NCBI GenBank assembly: GCA_018373675.1
Contig: JAHAGQ010000013.1
Span: 1 to 56,317 of the forward strand
From: Collinsella sp.
Lineage (GTDB): Bacteria > Actinomycetota > Coriobacteriia > Coriobacteriales > Coriobacteriaceae
DNA: 56,317 nucleotides
Reading direction: 5' to 3'
Shown here: piece by piece, positions 1-8,298 of the stretch
Numbering within the stretch: the stretch's first letter is position 1
How the letters are laid out: each line of letters opens with the position of its first letter
The notes under the pieces: model-generated
Told to the model about the DNA's origin: nothing
The model's input: the letters and a program-made list of their open reading frames with translations, nothing else
Database searches by the model: none
Translations under genes and position numbers: made by a program

Positions 1-400
1 GAAAAGGAATTTCTCGGGGCCGCCTCTCGGCGGCCTTGCGAAAAACAAATCCAAGTTAGACCATTTCAAATGGTTCGATGTCTGCCCGGATGCGACACTC
101 GGAAGTGTCCATCCTCGCAGTATCCGGTTCTCAAGGTGCACGCTCTGCGGCTGATCCGGTTCCACCGGGCCGCGCGGCAAGGAGATATATTGCCAGACCG
201 CGAAGCGATGTGGGACGTCAATTTCACTCTTCACAAGTCCTACACAATCTATGGCTTTCTATATAGGAACTAGAAAGTCGAGTGCAGAAAGATCGCACGT
301 ATCAGATGATGACCCTTCGGTTAAGAGATAAATAGAGATCGGTCACCTGTAAGTGTTTATCTACCCGCGCTTTTTGCTATGTAAACCAGCGCTTTCGATA
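1..400. other. gene-free leading stretch with several hairpins
   Basis: No convincing gene is seen. A GGCCGC/GCGGCC hairpin at 19-36 may be the end of a terminator of a plus-strand gene to the left, but it lacks a clear T-run. A perfect 7-bp palindrome (ACCATTT/AAATGGT) lies at 60-74 and a longer hairpin with GACACT/AGTGTC arms at 88-114. The two short overlapping reading frames at 70-273 have no ribosome site and no recognisable content. The hairpins could belong to a leader of a gene to the left on the minus strand, which cannot be tested here. Confidence 0.35.
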
Positions 401-435
401 AAAAGAGGGAGTGCCGCGCACAGTGCGACACTCCC
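401..435 (-). terminator. terminator of infC-rpmI-rplT operon
   Basis: Read on the minus strand, a GGGAGTG/CACTCCC stem (429-435 with 407-413) is followed by a run of T residues (plus-strand A-run at 400-404). It lies just downstream of the rplT stop codon. Confidence 0.8.
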
Positions 436-456
436 CTAGCGATTCAACAGAATCTA

Positions 457-816
457 TTAGGCCTCGAGAGCCTTCTTGGCAATGGCAGCCAGCTCGTTGA
501 AGGACTCGATGTCCTCGTAAGCCATCTGAGCCAGGACCTTACGGTCGAGCTCGATGCCGGCAACCTTCAGGCCGTGCATGAACTGAGAGTAAGAAATATC
601 GTTCAGGCGAGCGGCAGCGTTGATACGGGTGATCCAGAGAGAGCGGATCTCGCGCTTCTTGTTGCGGCGATCACGATACTGATACTGCAGGGAGTGCTGG
701 ACCTGCTCTTTAGCATGCTTGTAAGTACGCGAAGCGGCACCGTAGTAACCCTTCGCACGGTGCATAACGGTACGGCGCTTCTTCTTGGCGGCAACAGCGC
801 GCTTAATACGTGCCAT
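457..816 (-). CDS. rplT: 50S ribosomal protein L20
   Basis: L20 binds 23S rRNA early in assembly of the large ribosomal subunit. The 119-residue product is the usual length and has the typical basic N-terminus (MARIKRAVAAKKKRRT) followed by the conserved AKGYYGAASRTYKHAKEQV stretch. It is the last gene of the conserved infC-rpmI-rplT operon and a terminator follows it. The ATG at 816 has an AGGAG about ten bases upstream. In Firmicutes L20 represses this operon by binding the infC leader; whether it does so here is unknown. Confidence 0.97.
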   Translation of the reverse strand: MARIKRAVAAKKKRRTVMHRAKGYYGAASRTYKHAKEQVQHSLQYQYRDRRNKKREIRSLWITRINAAARLNDISYSQFMHGLKVAGIELDRKVLAQMAYEDIESFNELAAIAKKALEA

Positions 817-862
817 GTTCTATCAACTCCTAGACGGTAAAACGAAATACGGGAACGCGAAC

Positions 863-1054
863 TTAGGCGAGACGCGACTTGATGACCTTGCGGTCGGCAG
901 CGGCGATCTCGGTCTCCTGACGGAAGCCACGCTTACGCTTGGTGGACTTCTTGCTCAGGATGTGGCTCTTGAAAGCCTTGGCGCGCATAAGCTTGCCGGT
1001 GCCAGTCTTGCGGAAACGCTTCTTGGTGCCGCTGTGGGACTTCATCTTAGGCAT
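863..1054 (-). CDS. rpmI: 50S ribosomal protein L35
   Basis: L35 is a small basic protein of the large ribosomal subunit. The 63-residue product starts MPKMKSHSGTKKRFRKTGTG, the classic L35 N-terminus, and contains the KRKRGFRQET segment. It sits between infC and rplT in the standard order, with short gaps on both sides, and is preceded by an AAGGAG-type ribosome site (plus-strand ctcctt at 1061-1066). Confidence 0.96.
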   Translation of the reverse strand: MPKMKSHSGTKKRFRKTGTGKLMRAKAFKSHILSKKSTKRKRGFRQETEIAAADRKVIKSRLA

Positions 1055-1086
1055 GAAATACTCCTTAATCGGTTACAGAACACTAG

Positions 1087-1656
1087 TTACTTGGTATCGC
1101 TTGCCGCTTTATCCTCATCGAAGGCGCCCTTAATCGGGGCGAGCAGCATAAGCATGTTACGGCCTTCCATCTTAGGCTTGGACTCGACCGTAGCGTAAGG
1201 CTTGAGATCCTCGGCGAGACGCTCGAGAACGTTAAGACCCTGCTCCGGGTGAGCCATCTCACGGCCGCGGAACATGATGGTGATCTTAACGCGTGCGCCC
1301 TTCTTGAGGAAACGCAGAACGTGGCCCTTCTTGGTCTCGTAGTCGCCAACGTCGATCTTGGGTCGAAACTTCATTTCCTTGACCTCGACCTTGGACTGGT
1401 TCTTACGAGCGGCCTTAGCCTTCATGGCCTGCTGGTACTTGAACTTACCGTAGTCCATGACCTTGCAGACCGGCGGCTCCGCGTTGGGAGCGATCTCGAC
1501 CAGGTCGAGACCCTGATCATCAGCGACGCGCTGGGCATCGCGGATGGCGAACAGGCCGAGCTGAGAGCCATCGACGCCAATCAAACGGCACGAAGATGCA
1601 GTGATCTCGTCGTTGATGCGGGTGTCATCAGACTTAGCTATTTTCCCTACCTCCAT
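1087..1656 (-). CDS. infC: translation initiation factor IF-3
   Basis: IF-3 binds the 30S subunit, checks the start codon and prevents premature 50S joining. The N-domain motif TRINDEI and the linker region GLDLVEIAPNAEPPVCKVMDYGKF are plain, followed by the C-domain with KIDVGDYETKKGH. The first ATG (1656) has no ribosome site before it. Instead a GGAGGT lies inside the first codons, about eight bases before an ATA codon (1641-1639) that begins the conserved part (IAKSDDTRIND). Many infC genes start at AUU or another non-AUG codon and so self-regulate, so the true start may be that ATA; the coordinates given use the ATG. Confidence 0.95.
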   Translation of the reverse strand: MEVGKIAKSDDTRINDEITASSCRLIGVDGSQLGLFAIRDAQRVADDQGLDLVEIAPNAEPPVCKVMDYGKFKYQQAMKAKAARKNQSKVEVKEMKFRPKIDVGDYETKKGHVLRFLKKGARVKITIMFRGREMAHPEQGLNVLERLAEDLKPYATVESKPKMEGRNMLMLLAPIKGAFDEDKAASDTK

Positions 1657-1858
1657 TCATAAAAAAATAACCCGGCGCTTCTTTGCAACCAGGTCGTACA
1701 CATAGACATCCTCAGTATGAGGAAGGGAATCTAGGTTGTATGACCAGTCAGCTACTCATTGGCGCCAAAAGGTGGGAACCCTCGGGTTCCTCTTTAGGGC
1801 ATTGCGGGAACAACGCCTTGCGAATAATAACACGTACCGCGCGTTATCACATTACGTA
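1657..1858 (-). promoter_or_regulatory. infC leader, possible autoregulatory region
   Basis: About 200 bases precede infC without a gene. On the minus strand it holds a strong GGAACCC/GGGTTCC hairpin (about 1776-1793) followed by CACCTTTTGG, which could act as an attenuator. In Firmicutes an L20-binding leader occupies this place. No known leader family could be confirmed by eye, so the role is inference from position and structure. Confidence 0.35.
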
Positions 1859-1926
1859 CACGAAAAAGGGGGCCTTGACCCCCTTGAAGCGCAGGTGCAT
1901 GTATGGTGCCCGAGGCGAGACTCGAA
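1859..1926. repeat. direct repeat copy 1: terminator plus tRNA-Leu 3' end
   Basis: This 68-base segment repeats 2042-2110 almost exactly. It includes the terminator-like AAGGGGG/CCCCCTT hairpin and the last 20 bases of the tRNA-Leu gene (1907-1926), then diverges abruptly. It is not a whole tRNA. It may mark the end of a lost integrated element or an unequal duplication. Confidence 0.8.
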
Positions 1927-1987
1927 GGGCCTTCGCTTCGCGAAGCCCCGGGCTTCGGGCGCATGGCGCCCTCGCTACGCTCCGCTA

Positions 1988-2010
1988 CAAACAGGCCACG
2001 GGCCTGTTTG
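1988..2010. repeat. perfect 10-bp-arm hairpin between the tRNA repeats
   Basis: CAAACAGGCC and GGCCTGTTTG flank a 3-base loop. It lies in the spacer between the partial and whole tRNA copies. No gene of the spacer is visible, so it may be a leftover terminator. Confidence 0.6.
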
Positions 2011-2041
2011 CTTAACGCTCCGCGCGCTCACGCGAGTTCGG

Positions 2042-2110
2042 CACGAAAAAGAGGGCCTTGACCCCCTTGAACGCTCACTTGCATGTATGGTGCCCGAGGC
2101 GAGACTCGAA
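2042..2110. repeat. direct repeat copy 2, overlapping tRNA-Leu 3' end
   Basis: The copy linked to the complete tRNA. It carries the tRNA terminator hairpin at 2049-2068 and the tRNA 3' end from 2091. It differs from copy 1 mainly in the ten bases around 2070-2080. Confidence 0.8.
2044..2068 (-). terminator. terminator of tRNA-Leu
   Basis: On the minus strand AAGGGGG pairs with CCCTCTT (one G-U pair), followed by a T-run. It lies 23 bases past the tRNA 3' end. Confidence 0.7.
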
Positions 2111-2175
2111 CTCGCACGTTGTTGCCAACGGTGGATTTTGAGTCCACTGCGTCTGCCAATTCCGCCACTCGGGCA
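2091..2175 (-). tRNA. tRNA-Leu (anticodon CAA)
   Basis: The minus strand folds as an 85-base class II tRNA. The acceptor ends TGCCCGA/TCGGGCA pair, the anticodon stem GTGGA/TCCAC encloses the loop CTCAAAA with anticodon CAA (reads UUG), a long variable arm follows, and the T-arm loop is GTTCGAGTC. CCA is not encoded. The long variable arm and the CAA anticodon fit leucine. Confidence 0.95.
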
Positions 2176-2213
2176 CGTAATGCGTGAGTTAGTTTATCAC
2201 AGCTTTCTGTTGA

Positions 2214-3647
2214 TTAGTCCGAAAATGGAACTTCGCGCATTTCGATAAGCTCAACCTTGCGCAACATCTCCCGCTTACGACATCCACGCCCATCAACCGA
2301 GGCCTCGCCCATCTGGTTGTCATAGGGGTCCTCGCGCATGCCATCGAAAGCAGGCACAAATTCAGCCTGGAATCGATTGTTGGCCACCATACGCCACGGG
2401 TCGAGATTGCCAAAGTAGTGCTGGCGACGCCACTCCTCCCCCATTCTGCGCGCAGAGGAACCAAACGAAACATCGGCGTTAAGCCAACCGGTCTGGGGCG
2501 TGAAGAACTCGGCCCAGTCGTGCGGTCCCACCGAATCGGGAGCAACATACAGGCCGCTCTGCCAACGAGCAGGCACGCCCGCGATACGGCACATGGTGAT
2601 AAACGTGAGCGCCATAACGCCGCAATCGCCGCGGAGCGAGTGTGCACAGTCATCGGCAATAGATCCCAAAAGCAGGTACGGTGGCTGATAGCGATAGTCA
2701 ATATGCTGTGTCAGGTAATCATAGATAGCACGAGCGCGATCGAGCGGATCCTCGAGCCCGTCAATAACACGCTCCGTCAACTGTCGCAGGTACGGCGTGA
2801 ACGCAATGTGCGGACGGTCCTCGGAGGTGTCCTCGGGCAGTGGCGCGTCCATACAGGGATGCGATGGGAGCGCGCCACCATAGATATCGCAATAGGCGGC
2901 ATCGATGTGATAGCGATAGGTAACCGAGAATGAATGTTCGGTCGAAGATGTCCAGGAGGCTGTACGAGCCGAAACGTTCTCAGAGGCAACGGTGCCCTCC
3001 GACGTCATATCGAGAACCTCGATATGAGACTGTTGACGACAGGCGGCGGCAACGGGTAGCCACGCGCGAACAGTCTCTCCCTCCAGAGCCCCGGGGACAG
3101 ACACGGATGCCTTAAGCGTGATGACGCGAGTCAACCCGTTTTGCGACTCCATCTCCCTGAGCATCTGGTTACGCAGCGCAATGCCGTCCGTAGAATCGGG
3201 ACGCAGGCCCGGAACCTCCTTGGGGTACACGCGAAGCGAATCGAGGAAGTTATCGAGAACAAACAGCGCGCCATCGATAAAGCGCCAGTCAATTCGCTTA
3301 CGGTTAATCAGGTCATCAAACTGCTCTTCGGTAAACTCAGGCCACTCCTCGCGAATCATCGCAATGGCTCGATCACGCGACACCGAAAAATGAAGCGGTG
3401 TCTCGAGCATGCGATACCGCTCGGCACGAACACAAGCCGCCAGCGAAGGCTCAGGGTTCTGCTCCAAAAGGCGGTCGCAAGCAGCAACAGCCTGCGTCAA
3501 ATAGCCGGCATCCTTGAGACGAAGAATCTCAGGCGGCAGTCCAATATCGAGATGACGAAAGTCATCACAGCAAACATCAGCAGAGCAACCAACAGGACCC
3601 TCGTCAATAACCTTCCCATCCGAAGGCAGCACATCAATAACAGCCAT
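2214..3647 (-). CDS. transglutaminase-like domain protein
   Basis: A 477-residue protein with a papain-fold transglutaminase-like domain near its C-terminus. The catalytic triad is visible: Cys in RGDCGVMALTF (about residue 342), His in PHDWAEFF (about 376) and Asp in LNADVSFG (about 392). Bacterial members are usually peptidases or amidases rather than cross-linkers. The first 150 residues look helical and of unknown role; no signal peptide or membrane span is seen, so it is probably cytoplasmic. The ATG at 3647 has GGAG six bases upstream, whereas the ATG at 3683 has no ribosome site. It appears to be a single-gene unit upstream of tRNA-Leu; substrate unknown. Confidence 0.75.
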   Translation of the reverse strand: MAVIDVLPSDGKVIDEGPVGCSADVCCDDFRHLDIGLPPEILRLKDAGYLTQAVAACDRLLEQNPEPSLAACVRAERYRMLETPLHFSVSRDRAIAMIREEWPEFTEEQFDDLINRKRIDWRFIDGALFVLDNFLDSLRVYPKEVPGLRPDSTDGIALRNQMLREMESQNGLTRVITLKASVSVPGALEGETVRAWLPVAAACRQQSHIEVLDMTSEGTVASENVSARTASWTSSTEHSFSVTYRYHIDAAYCDIYGGALPSHPCMDAPLPEDTSEDRPHIAFTPYLRQLTERVIDGLEDPLDRARAIYDYLTQHIDYRYQPPYLLLGSIADDCAHSLRGDCGVMALTFITMCRIAGVPARWQSGLYVAPDSVGPHDWAEFFTPQTGWLNADVSFGSSARRMGEEWRRQHYFGNLDPWRMVANNRFQAEFVPAFDGMREDPYDNQMGEASVDGRGCRKREMLRKVELIEMREVPFSD

Positions 3648-3754
3648 ACCAAACTCCAAGTCATTAGAACTCTTGAAGTCCATTGTAGCGAGATAAAAAA
3701 GAAAGCCCCAACAAGGGAGCCATCAACGCCGCCGAACGGTAGCAAAAATGAAAT

Positions 3755-4032
3755 CAGCCCAGTAACCCTGTAGCGAGTTAACAAAGGAGGCCCCGTTCAC
3801 CCGGAGCTGATTCCATCGCGCGACTTCTGGCGAAGCCAGTAGCCATCTTAATTCAGACTTGTAACCCTGCGGCGTTAAACGAAGGAAGCCCCGTCCCCCG
3901 GAACTGTTTCCTTGGCGCGACTTCTGGCGAAGCCAGGGCAATTTATTCAGCCCAGTAACCCTGTAGCGAGTTAACGAAGGAGGCCCCGTTCACCCGGAGC
4001 TTTTCCCATTGCGCGACTTCTGGCAAAGCCAG
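3755..4032. repeat. three-copy palindromic repeat array
   Basis: Three related units lie at 3755-3839, 3854-3936 and 3948-4032. Each has a start like GTAACCCTG, a GAAGGAGGCCCCGTTCACCC-type middle, and a CTGGC-GAA-GCCAG stem-loop at the end. Units 1 and 3 are nearly identical and unit 2 is more diverged. The array fills the space between the transglutaminase gene and the aldolase gene and resembles REP-type repeats. No protein is encoded here. Confidence 0.8.
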
Positions 4033-4092
4033 GTGAGCGCAAGGGAAAAGCGTAGGGTGAACGGGGCCTCCGGCGGGAAGTTAAACCGCTAC
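3963..4092. terminator. long imperfect hairpin after fba
   Basis: The third repeat is followed by an inverted partial copy, giving one long hairpin. GGAGGCCCCGTTCACCC (3979-3995) pairs with 4055-4071, the GCTTTTCCC segment (3999-4014) pairs with 4037-4051, and GTAGCG near 3964 pairs with CGCTAC near 4087. It begins directly after the fba stop codon on the minus strand, so it may end or protect the fba transcript. Confidence 0.6.
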
Positions 4093-4959
4093 TTACGCCT
4101 TGTTGACGGAGCCAAACTCCTCCATGAGCTCCTTGGTGCGGGCAACGATGTTGTCGCGACCAGGCTTGAGGAGCTTGCGGGGGTCGAAGCCCTTGCCCTG
4201 CTGATCCTTGCCAGCCTCGATGTACTCACGGACGCCCTTGGCGAAGACGAGCTGCAGGTCGGTGTTGACGTTGATCTTGGAGATGCCCAGGGAGATGGCC
4301 TTCTTGATCTGATCCTCGGGGATGCCGGTGCCACCGTGCAGGACGAGGGGCAGGTCGCCGGTCTGGGCCTTGATCTCGCCCAGACGCTCGAAGGAAAGGC
4401 CAGCCCAGTCGGCGGGATAGACGCCGTGGATGTTGCCGATGCCGCAGGCGAGGAAGTCGACGCCCAGGTCAGCAATCTGCTTGCACTCAGCGGGGTCAGC
4501 GAGCTCGCCGTTGGAGGTCACGCCGTCCTCGGTGCCGCCGATGCCGCCGACCTCGGCCTCGATGGACATGCCCTTGGAGTGGGCAAGCTCAACGAGCTCC
4601 TTGGTGCGGTCGAGGTTAAGCTGGAAGGTCTCCTCGTGAGAGCCGTCATACATGATGGACGTGAAGCCGGCCTCGATGCACTTGAAGCAGTCCTCGTAAG
4701 AACCGTGATCGAGGTGAAGGGCGACGGGAACGGTAACGCCCGTGGCCTCGACGGCAGCCTTGACCATGTCGGCGCAGACCTTGAAACCGCCCATCCACTT
4801 AGCGGCACCAGCGGTGCACTGAAGGATCAGCGGAGACTTGGCCTCCTCGGCGGCCTGGAGAATAGCCAGGGTCCACTCGAGGTTGTTGGTGTTGAAGGCA
4901 CCGAGAGCGTACTTGCCGGCCTCGGCCTTCTTGAGCATGTCTGCTGCGTTGACGAGCAT
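4093..4959 (-). CDS. fba: class II fructose-bisphosphate aldolase
   Basis: It cleaves fructose 1,6-bisphosphate to glyceraldehyde 3-phosphate and dihydroxyacetone phosphate in glycolysis, using zinc. The 288-residue product has the class II signatures: HLDHGS (zinc and catalytic Asp region), SIMYDGSH, VGGIGGTEDG, and the phosphate-binding HGGTGI and INVNTD segments. The start at 4959 (MLVNAADML) is preceded by AGGAGG at good spacing; the longer upstream frame is not conserved-looking. It is monocistronic. A TTCGT/ACGAA inverted repeat at about 5028-5043 upstream could be an operator, but this is a guess. Confidence 0.93.
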   Translation of the reverse strand: MLVNAADMLKKAEAGKYALGAFNTNNLEWTLAILQAAEEAKSPLILQCTAGAAKWMGGFKVCADMVKAAVEATGVTVPVALHLDHGSYEDCFKCIEAGFTSIMYDGSHEETFQLNLDRTKELVELAHSKGMSIEAEVGGIGGTEDGVTSNGELADPAECKQIADLGVDFLACGIGNIHGVYPADWAGLSFERLGEIKAQTGDLPLVLHGGTGIPEDQIKKAISLGISKINVNTDLQLVFAKGVREYIEAGKDQQGKGFDPRKLLKPGRDNIVARTKELMEEFGSVNKA

Positions 4960-5154
4960 AAAAGAAACCTCCTGTAAGGTTGCTCCGATAACGCCTGAGA
5001 TTTTACCACGGCGCACCCGAGCATAAACGTTCGTTTGTTCACGAATATCGTCCAAACAGACTTTTTTTGACCGTTTGCCCTACGGAATCGACCCGTTGGG
5101 GAAAAATAGCTTGACGTTTGGACGCTTCTCGTGCTTTAGAAGCTGACTATAAAG

Positions 5155-5838
5155 CTACACCTGCATGAAAGGGTTCTGCATGAGCTCGCGTGCCATGGTG
5201 GTCGAATCGCCATGGCCGGTTAGGCAAACGGTATCGGGCGGGAGAAGCCGGGCGAGCTTGGAGAGCGAGCGCAGAATCGCCGCCTCGTCGCCACCGGCAA
5301 GATCGGTGCGGCCGTGGCTACCCGGGAACAGGGTGTCGCCAACAAAGGCGATGCTTCCCTGCTCGGTGGCGGCAAACAAGACAATCCCGCCCGGCGTATG
5401 CCCTGGCGTCTCGATCACCTGCAGGCAGATATCGCCCACCTCGAGAGCATCGCCCTCGGCGAGTAGGCGCGTCGGCTCCCCGGGGTCGGGCGTCTCAATG
5501 CCCCACATAGCTCGCTGTTCCTCGATGTTCGCATGCGGCACCGCCACATCCTTAGCACACAGCTCATACTGACAGCCCTCGCCAACGGCGGTTCGCACGC
5601 CGGCAACACCGCCAACATGATCGGCATGGCCATGAGTGCATACGGTGCCAAGCATGCGTACGCCGGGATGCTCGGCTCGAACATGCTCCACCAAGCGCTC
5701 GCCTTCCCATGCGGGGTCGATAATCACACACTCATTGTCCGAAATAACAGCATAGCTATTGGTCTGAATGGGACCGTTTACGAGCGTCTCGATCTCGACC
5801 GATCCCTTGGGAGTTACATCCAAGGACACAGCACTCAT
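5155..5838 (-). CDS. MBL-fold metallo-hydrolase (glyoxalase II-like)
   Basis: A 227-residue metallo-beta-lactamase-fold hydrolase. The metal-binding motif THGHADHVGG is at about residues 69-78, with further ligands in ETPGHTPGG, FVGDTLFPGSHGRTD and LTGHGD. These fit the hydroxyacylglutathione hydrolase/YcbL-type subgroup, which hydrolyse thioesters such as lactoyl-thiols, but the substrate cannot be told from sequence. AGGAGAGGG precedes the ATG. It lies downstream of rel on the same strand with a hairpin between them, so coupling may be partial. Confidence 0.8.
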   Translation of the reverse strand: MSAVSLDVTPKGSVEIETLVNGPIQTNSYAVISDNECVIIDPAWEGERLVEHVRAEHPGVRMLGTVCTHGHADHVGGVAGVRTAVGEGCQYELCAKDVAVPHANIEEQRAMWGIETPDPGEPTRLLAEGDALEVGDICLQVIETPGHTPGGIVLFAATEQGSIAFVGDTLFPGSHGRTDLAGGDEAAILRSLSKLARLLPPDTVCLTGHGDSTTMARELMQNPFMQV

Positions 5839-5858
5839 GTCCCTCTCCTCTCTATAGA

Positions 5859-5886
5859 ACTCGAGGCATCAAACGATGCCTCGAGT
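5859..5886 (-). terminator. hairpin between rel and the MBL hydrolase
   Basis: A perfect 12-bp stem (ACTCGAGGCATC and its complement) with a 4-base loop lies between the two minus-strand genes. The T-run after it is weak, so it may end only part of the rel transcripts. Confidence 0.55.
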
Positions 5887-5922
5887 GTAGCGAATATCGA
5901 TAATGTGGCACGTTCGTCGCGA

Positions 5923-8283
5923 CTAAACGCGGCGCTTAAGTTGGGCTCCACCCTCGCCGGGCATCAGGCGGCGCGCGTCGTAGACCGAGTCAACGCTGCT
6001 GATAGAGGCCAGCAGCGGATCCAGCCCACTCGCGTCCGAGATCTCGACCATAAAGCGCAGGGTTGCAATACCCTCGCGGTTGGTCGAGGTGGCGGCAGAA
6101 AGGATATTGCCGCCCGCATCGCCAATGGCAATGGTGACATCCTTGAGCAGACCCATGCGGTCCAGGCACTCGACCACGATCTCGACCTGGAAGAGGGTGT
6201 CGGCAGCGCCGTCCCACTCCACTTCGATCATGCGCTCGGGATGCTCCATAAGACCCTTGACGTTGGGGCAGTTGGCGCGATGCACCGAAACGCCGCGGCC
6301 GCGCGTGATGAAGCCGACGATATCGTCGCCCGTCACCGGATTGCAGCAATGCGCCAGACGGACCAGCAGTCCGCTGTTGCTCTCGCCCTTGACGATAATG
6401 CCGTTGCTGGCGCTCTTGCCGCGCTTTTGCGGCTTGCGGTTGGAGCCGCGGGCAGGCTGCTTGACAACCTCGGCGATAGCCTCGGCCTTGGTGACCTGTT
6501 CCTCGGGCTTGGGGTCCAAAATTTGCTCGACTTTGTTACCCACAGCGCGCGGGGCAACCTTGCCGGCGCCGACGGCGGCAAACAGGTCCTCGAGCTGCTT
6601 GTAGTTAAACTGCTCCGCCACGGCGTTGAGCGCACGCGTGGATCGTGGCGTAGAGATGCCATATCCGCGCTTGCGCAGGTCCTTGGCCAGTATATCGCGG
6701 CCGGCCGCAGCGTCATCGTCTTTGGTCGCGGCGGCAAAGTAACGGCGGATCTTTGACTTGGCGGAAGGTGTCTTAACGATCTTGAGCCAGTCGCGCGACG
6801 GCTTGGAACTCTTGTTGGTCAAGATTTCAACGCGGTCGCCCGTCTTGATCTCGTGCGTGAGCGGGGCCACCGCACCGTTGATCTTAGCGCCGACGCAGTG
6901 GTTGCCCACCTCGGTATGGACGGCGTAGGCAAAGTCGAGCGGTGTAGAGCCGGCACGAAGCGCCATGACCTCGCCCTTGGGCGTAAAGACAAAAATTTCC
7001 TGGTCGAACAAGTCGACCTTCAGCGAATGCAGGTATTCCTTGGCATCGGTGATCTCATCAGACGCCGCCCAGTCGAGTGAGTGCTTAAGCCAGTTGATCT
7101 GGTCGTCCAGACGCTGGGCATCATTGGTCTTAGACGCAGATGATCCGCCCGACTTCTTATAGAGCCAGTGGGCGGCAATGCCGTACTCGGCCTGCTCATG
7201 CATCTCGTAGGTTCGAATCTGAATCTCGAGCGGACGAGCCGTGGGACCGATAACCGTCGTGTGGAGCGACTGGTAGTTATTGACCTTGGGCATGGCGATA
7301 TAGTCTTTAAAGCGACCGGGCATGGGGTGCCACAGCGTATGCACCGCGCCGAGCGTGGAGTAGCAATCGCGCACCGAATGCGTGATGACGCGCAGTGCCA
7401 CCAGGTCGTAGATCTCGGAGAATTCCTTGCCCTTGCGCTTCATCTTTTGGTAGATGGACCAATAGTGCTTGGAGCGGCCGTTGATCTGGAAGCCCTCCAG
7501 GCCAATGCGGTTGAGCTCGTCGGTGAGCGTCTTGATGGTCTCGGCCAGATAGCGCTCGCGAACCTCGCGTGACTCAGCCACCATGCGCGCGATACGCTGG
7601 TAGGCATCGGGCTCCAGGTAGAAGAAGGACAGGTCCTCGAGCTCCCATTTAATGGAGCTCATGCCCAGACGGTCGGCCAGGGGCGCATACACGTCCATGG
7701 TCTCGCGAGCCTTAAACAGGCGACGGTCCTCGCGAAGGGCCGCCAGCGTACGCATGTTATGCAGGCGGTCGGCAAGCTTAACGATAATGACGCGGATGTC
7801 CTTGGACATGGCGAGGAACATCTTGCGCAGCGTGAGGGCCTGCTTCTCGTCCATGCTGTCGACTTCGATGTTGGTGAGCTTGGTCACGCCATCGACGAGC
7901 TCGGCTACCGTATCGCCAAACAGGTCGGACACATCGGCAAGCGAGGTCTCGGTATCCTCGACGGTATCGTGCAGCAGCGCGGCGCACACCACATCGCAGT
8001 CCATCTTGAGGTCGGCCAAAATGATGGCCACCTCGACGGGATGGTTGATGTACATCTCACCCGAGCGCCGCTTTTGGTTGCAGTGCTTCTCGGCAGCAAA
8101 GCAGTAGGCCTGCTCCACCTTGGAGAAGTCGTCCTCGTTCATATATTTGAGGCACAGACGCTCCAGCTTGTCGTAGCTGTCCGCCATAATCTCGGGTGGC
8201 AGCTCATCGGCATGCTTATAGTGCTCCATCTCCGAAAAAGGCTGGAGGGTGGAATCATGGGCGGTACGGGCTGCGGCATCCAT
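5923..8283 (-). CDS. rel: bifunctional (p)ppGpp synthetase/hydrolase
   Basis: A 786-residue long Rel/SpoT homologue that makes and degrades the alarmone (p)ppGpp in the stringent response. The N-terminal HD hydrolase domain is intact (YINHPVEVA, LLHDTVEDT). The synthetase domain follows (YWSIYQKMKRKGK, YDLVALRVI, GRFKDYIAMPKVNNYQSLHT). A TGS domain (IFVFTPKGEVMALRAGSTPLDFAYAVH) and a C-terminal ACT domain complete the usual order. Both enzyme halves look functional. The gene starts 15 bases after the recJ stop and is probably cotranscribed with it. Confidence 0.95.
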   Translation of the reverse strand: MDAAARTAHDSTLQPFSEMEHYKHADELPPEIMADSYDKLERLCLKYMNEDDFSKVEQAYCFAAEKHCNQKRRSGEMYINHPVEVAIILADLKMDCDVVCAALLHDTVEDTETSLADVSDLFGDTVAELVDGVTKLTNIEVDSMDEKQALTLRKMFLAMSKDIRVIIVKLADRLHNMRTLAALREDRRLFKARETMDVYAPLADRLGMSSIKWELEDLSFFYLEPDAYQRIARMVAESREVRERYLAETIKTLTDELNRIGLEGFQINGRSKHYWSIYQKMKRKGKEFSEIYDLVALRVITHSVRDCYSTLGAVHTLWHPMPGRFKDYIAMPKVNNYQSLHTTVIGPTARPLEIQIRTYEMHEQAEYGIAAHWLYKKSGGSSASKTNDAQRLDDQINWLKHSLDWAASDEITDAKEYLHSLKVDLFDQEIFVFTPKGEVMALRAGSTPLDFAYAVHTEVGNHCVGAKINGAVAPLTHEIKTGDRVEILTNKSSKPSRDWLKIVKTPSAKSKIRRYFAAATKDDDAAAGRDILAKDLRKRGYGISTPRSTRALNAVAEQFNYKQLEDLFAAVGAGKVAPRAVGNKVEQILDPKPEEQVTKAEAIAEVVKQPARGSNRKPQKRGKSASNGIIVKGESNSGLLVRLAHCCNPVTGDDIVGFITRGRGVSVHRANCPNVKGLMEHPERMIEVEWDGAADTLFQVEIVVECLDRMGLLKDVTIAIGDAGGNILSAATSTNREGIATLRFMVEISDASGLDPLLASISSVDSVYDARRLMPGEGGAQLKRRV

Positions 8284-8298
8284 CGAGGTCCCCTTCCC

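Noticed and set aside
150..180. T-box-like GGTGGAACCG on the minus strand
   Set aside because: Only part of the 14-base motif matches, and no specifier stem, gene or terminator could be placed within the window.
1907..1926. second tRNA gene
   Set aside because: Only the last 20 bases of tRNA-Leu are present; no anticodon arm or D-arm.
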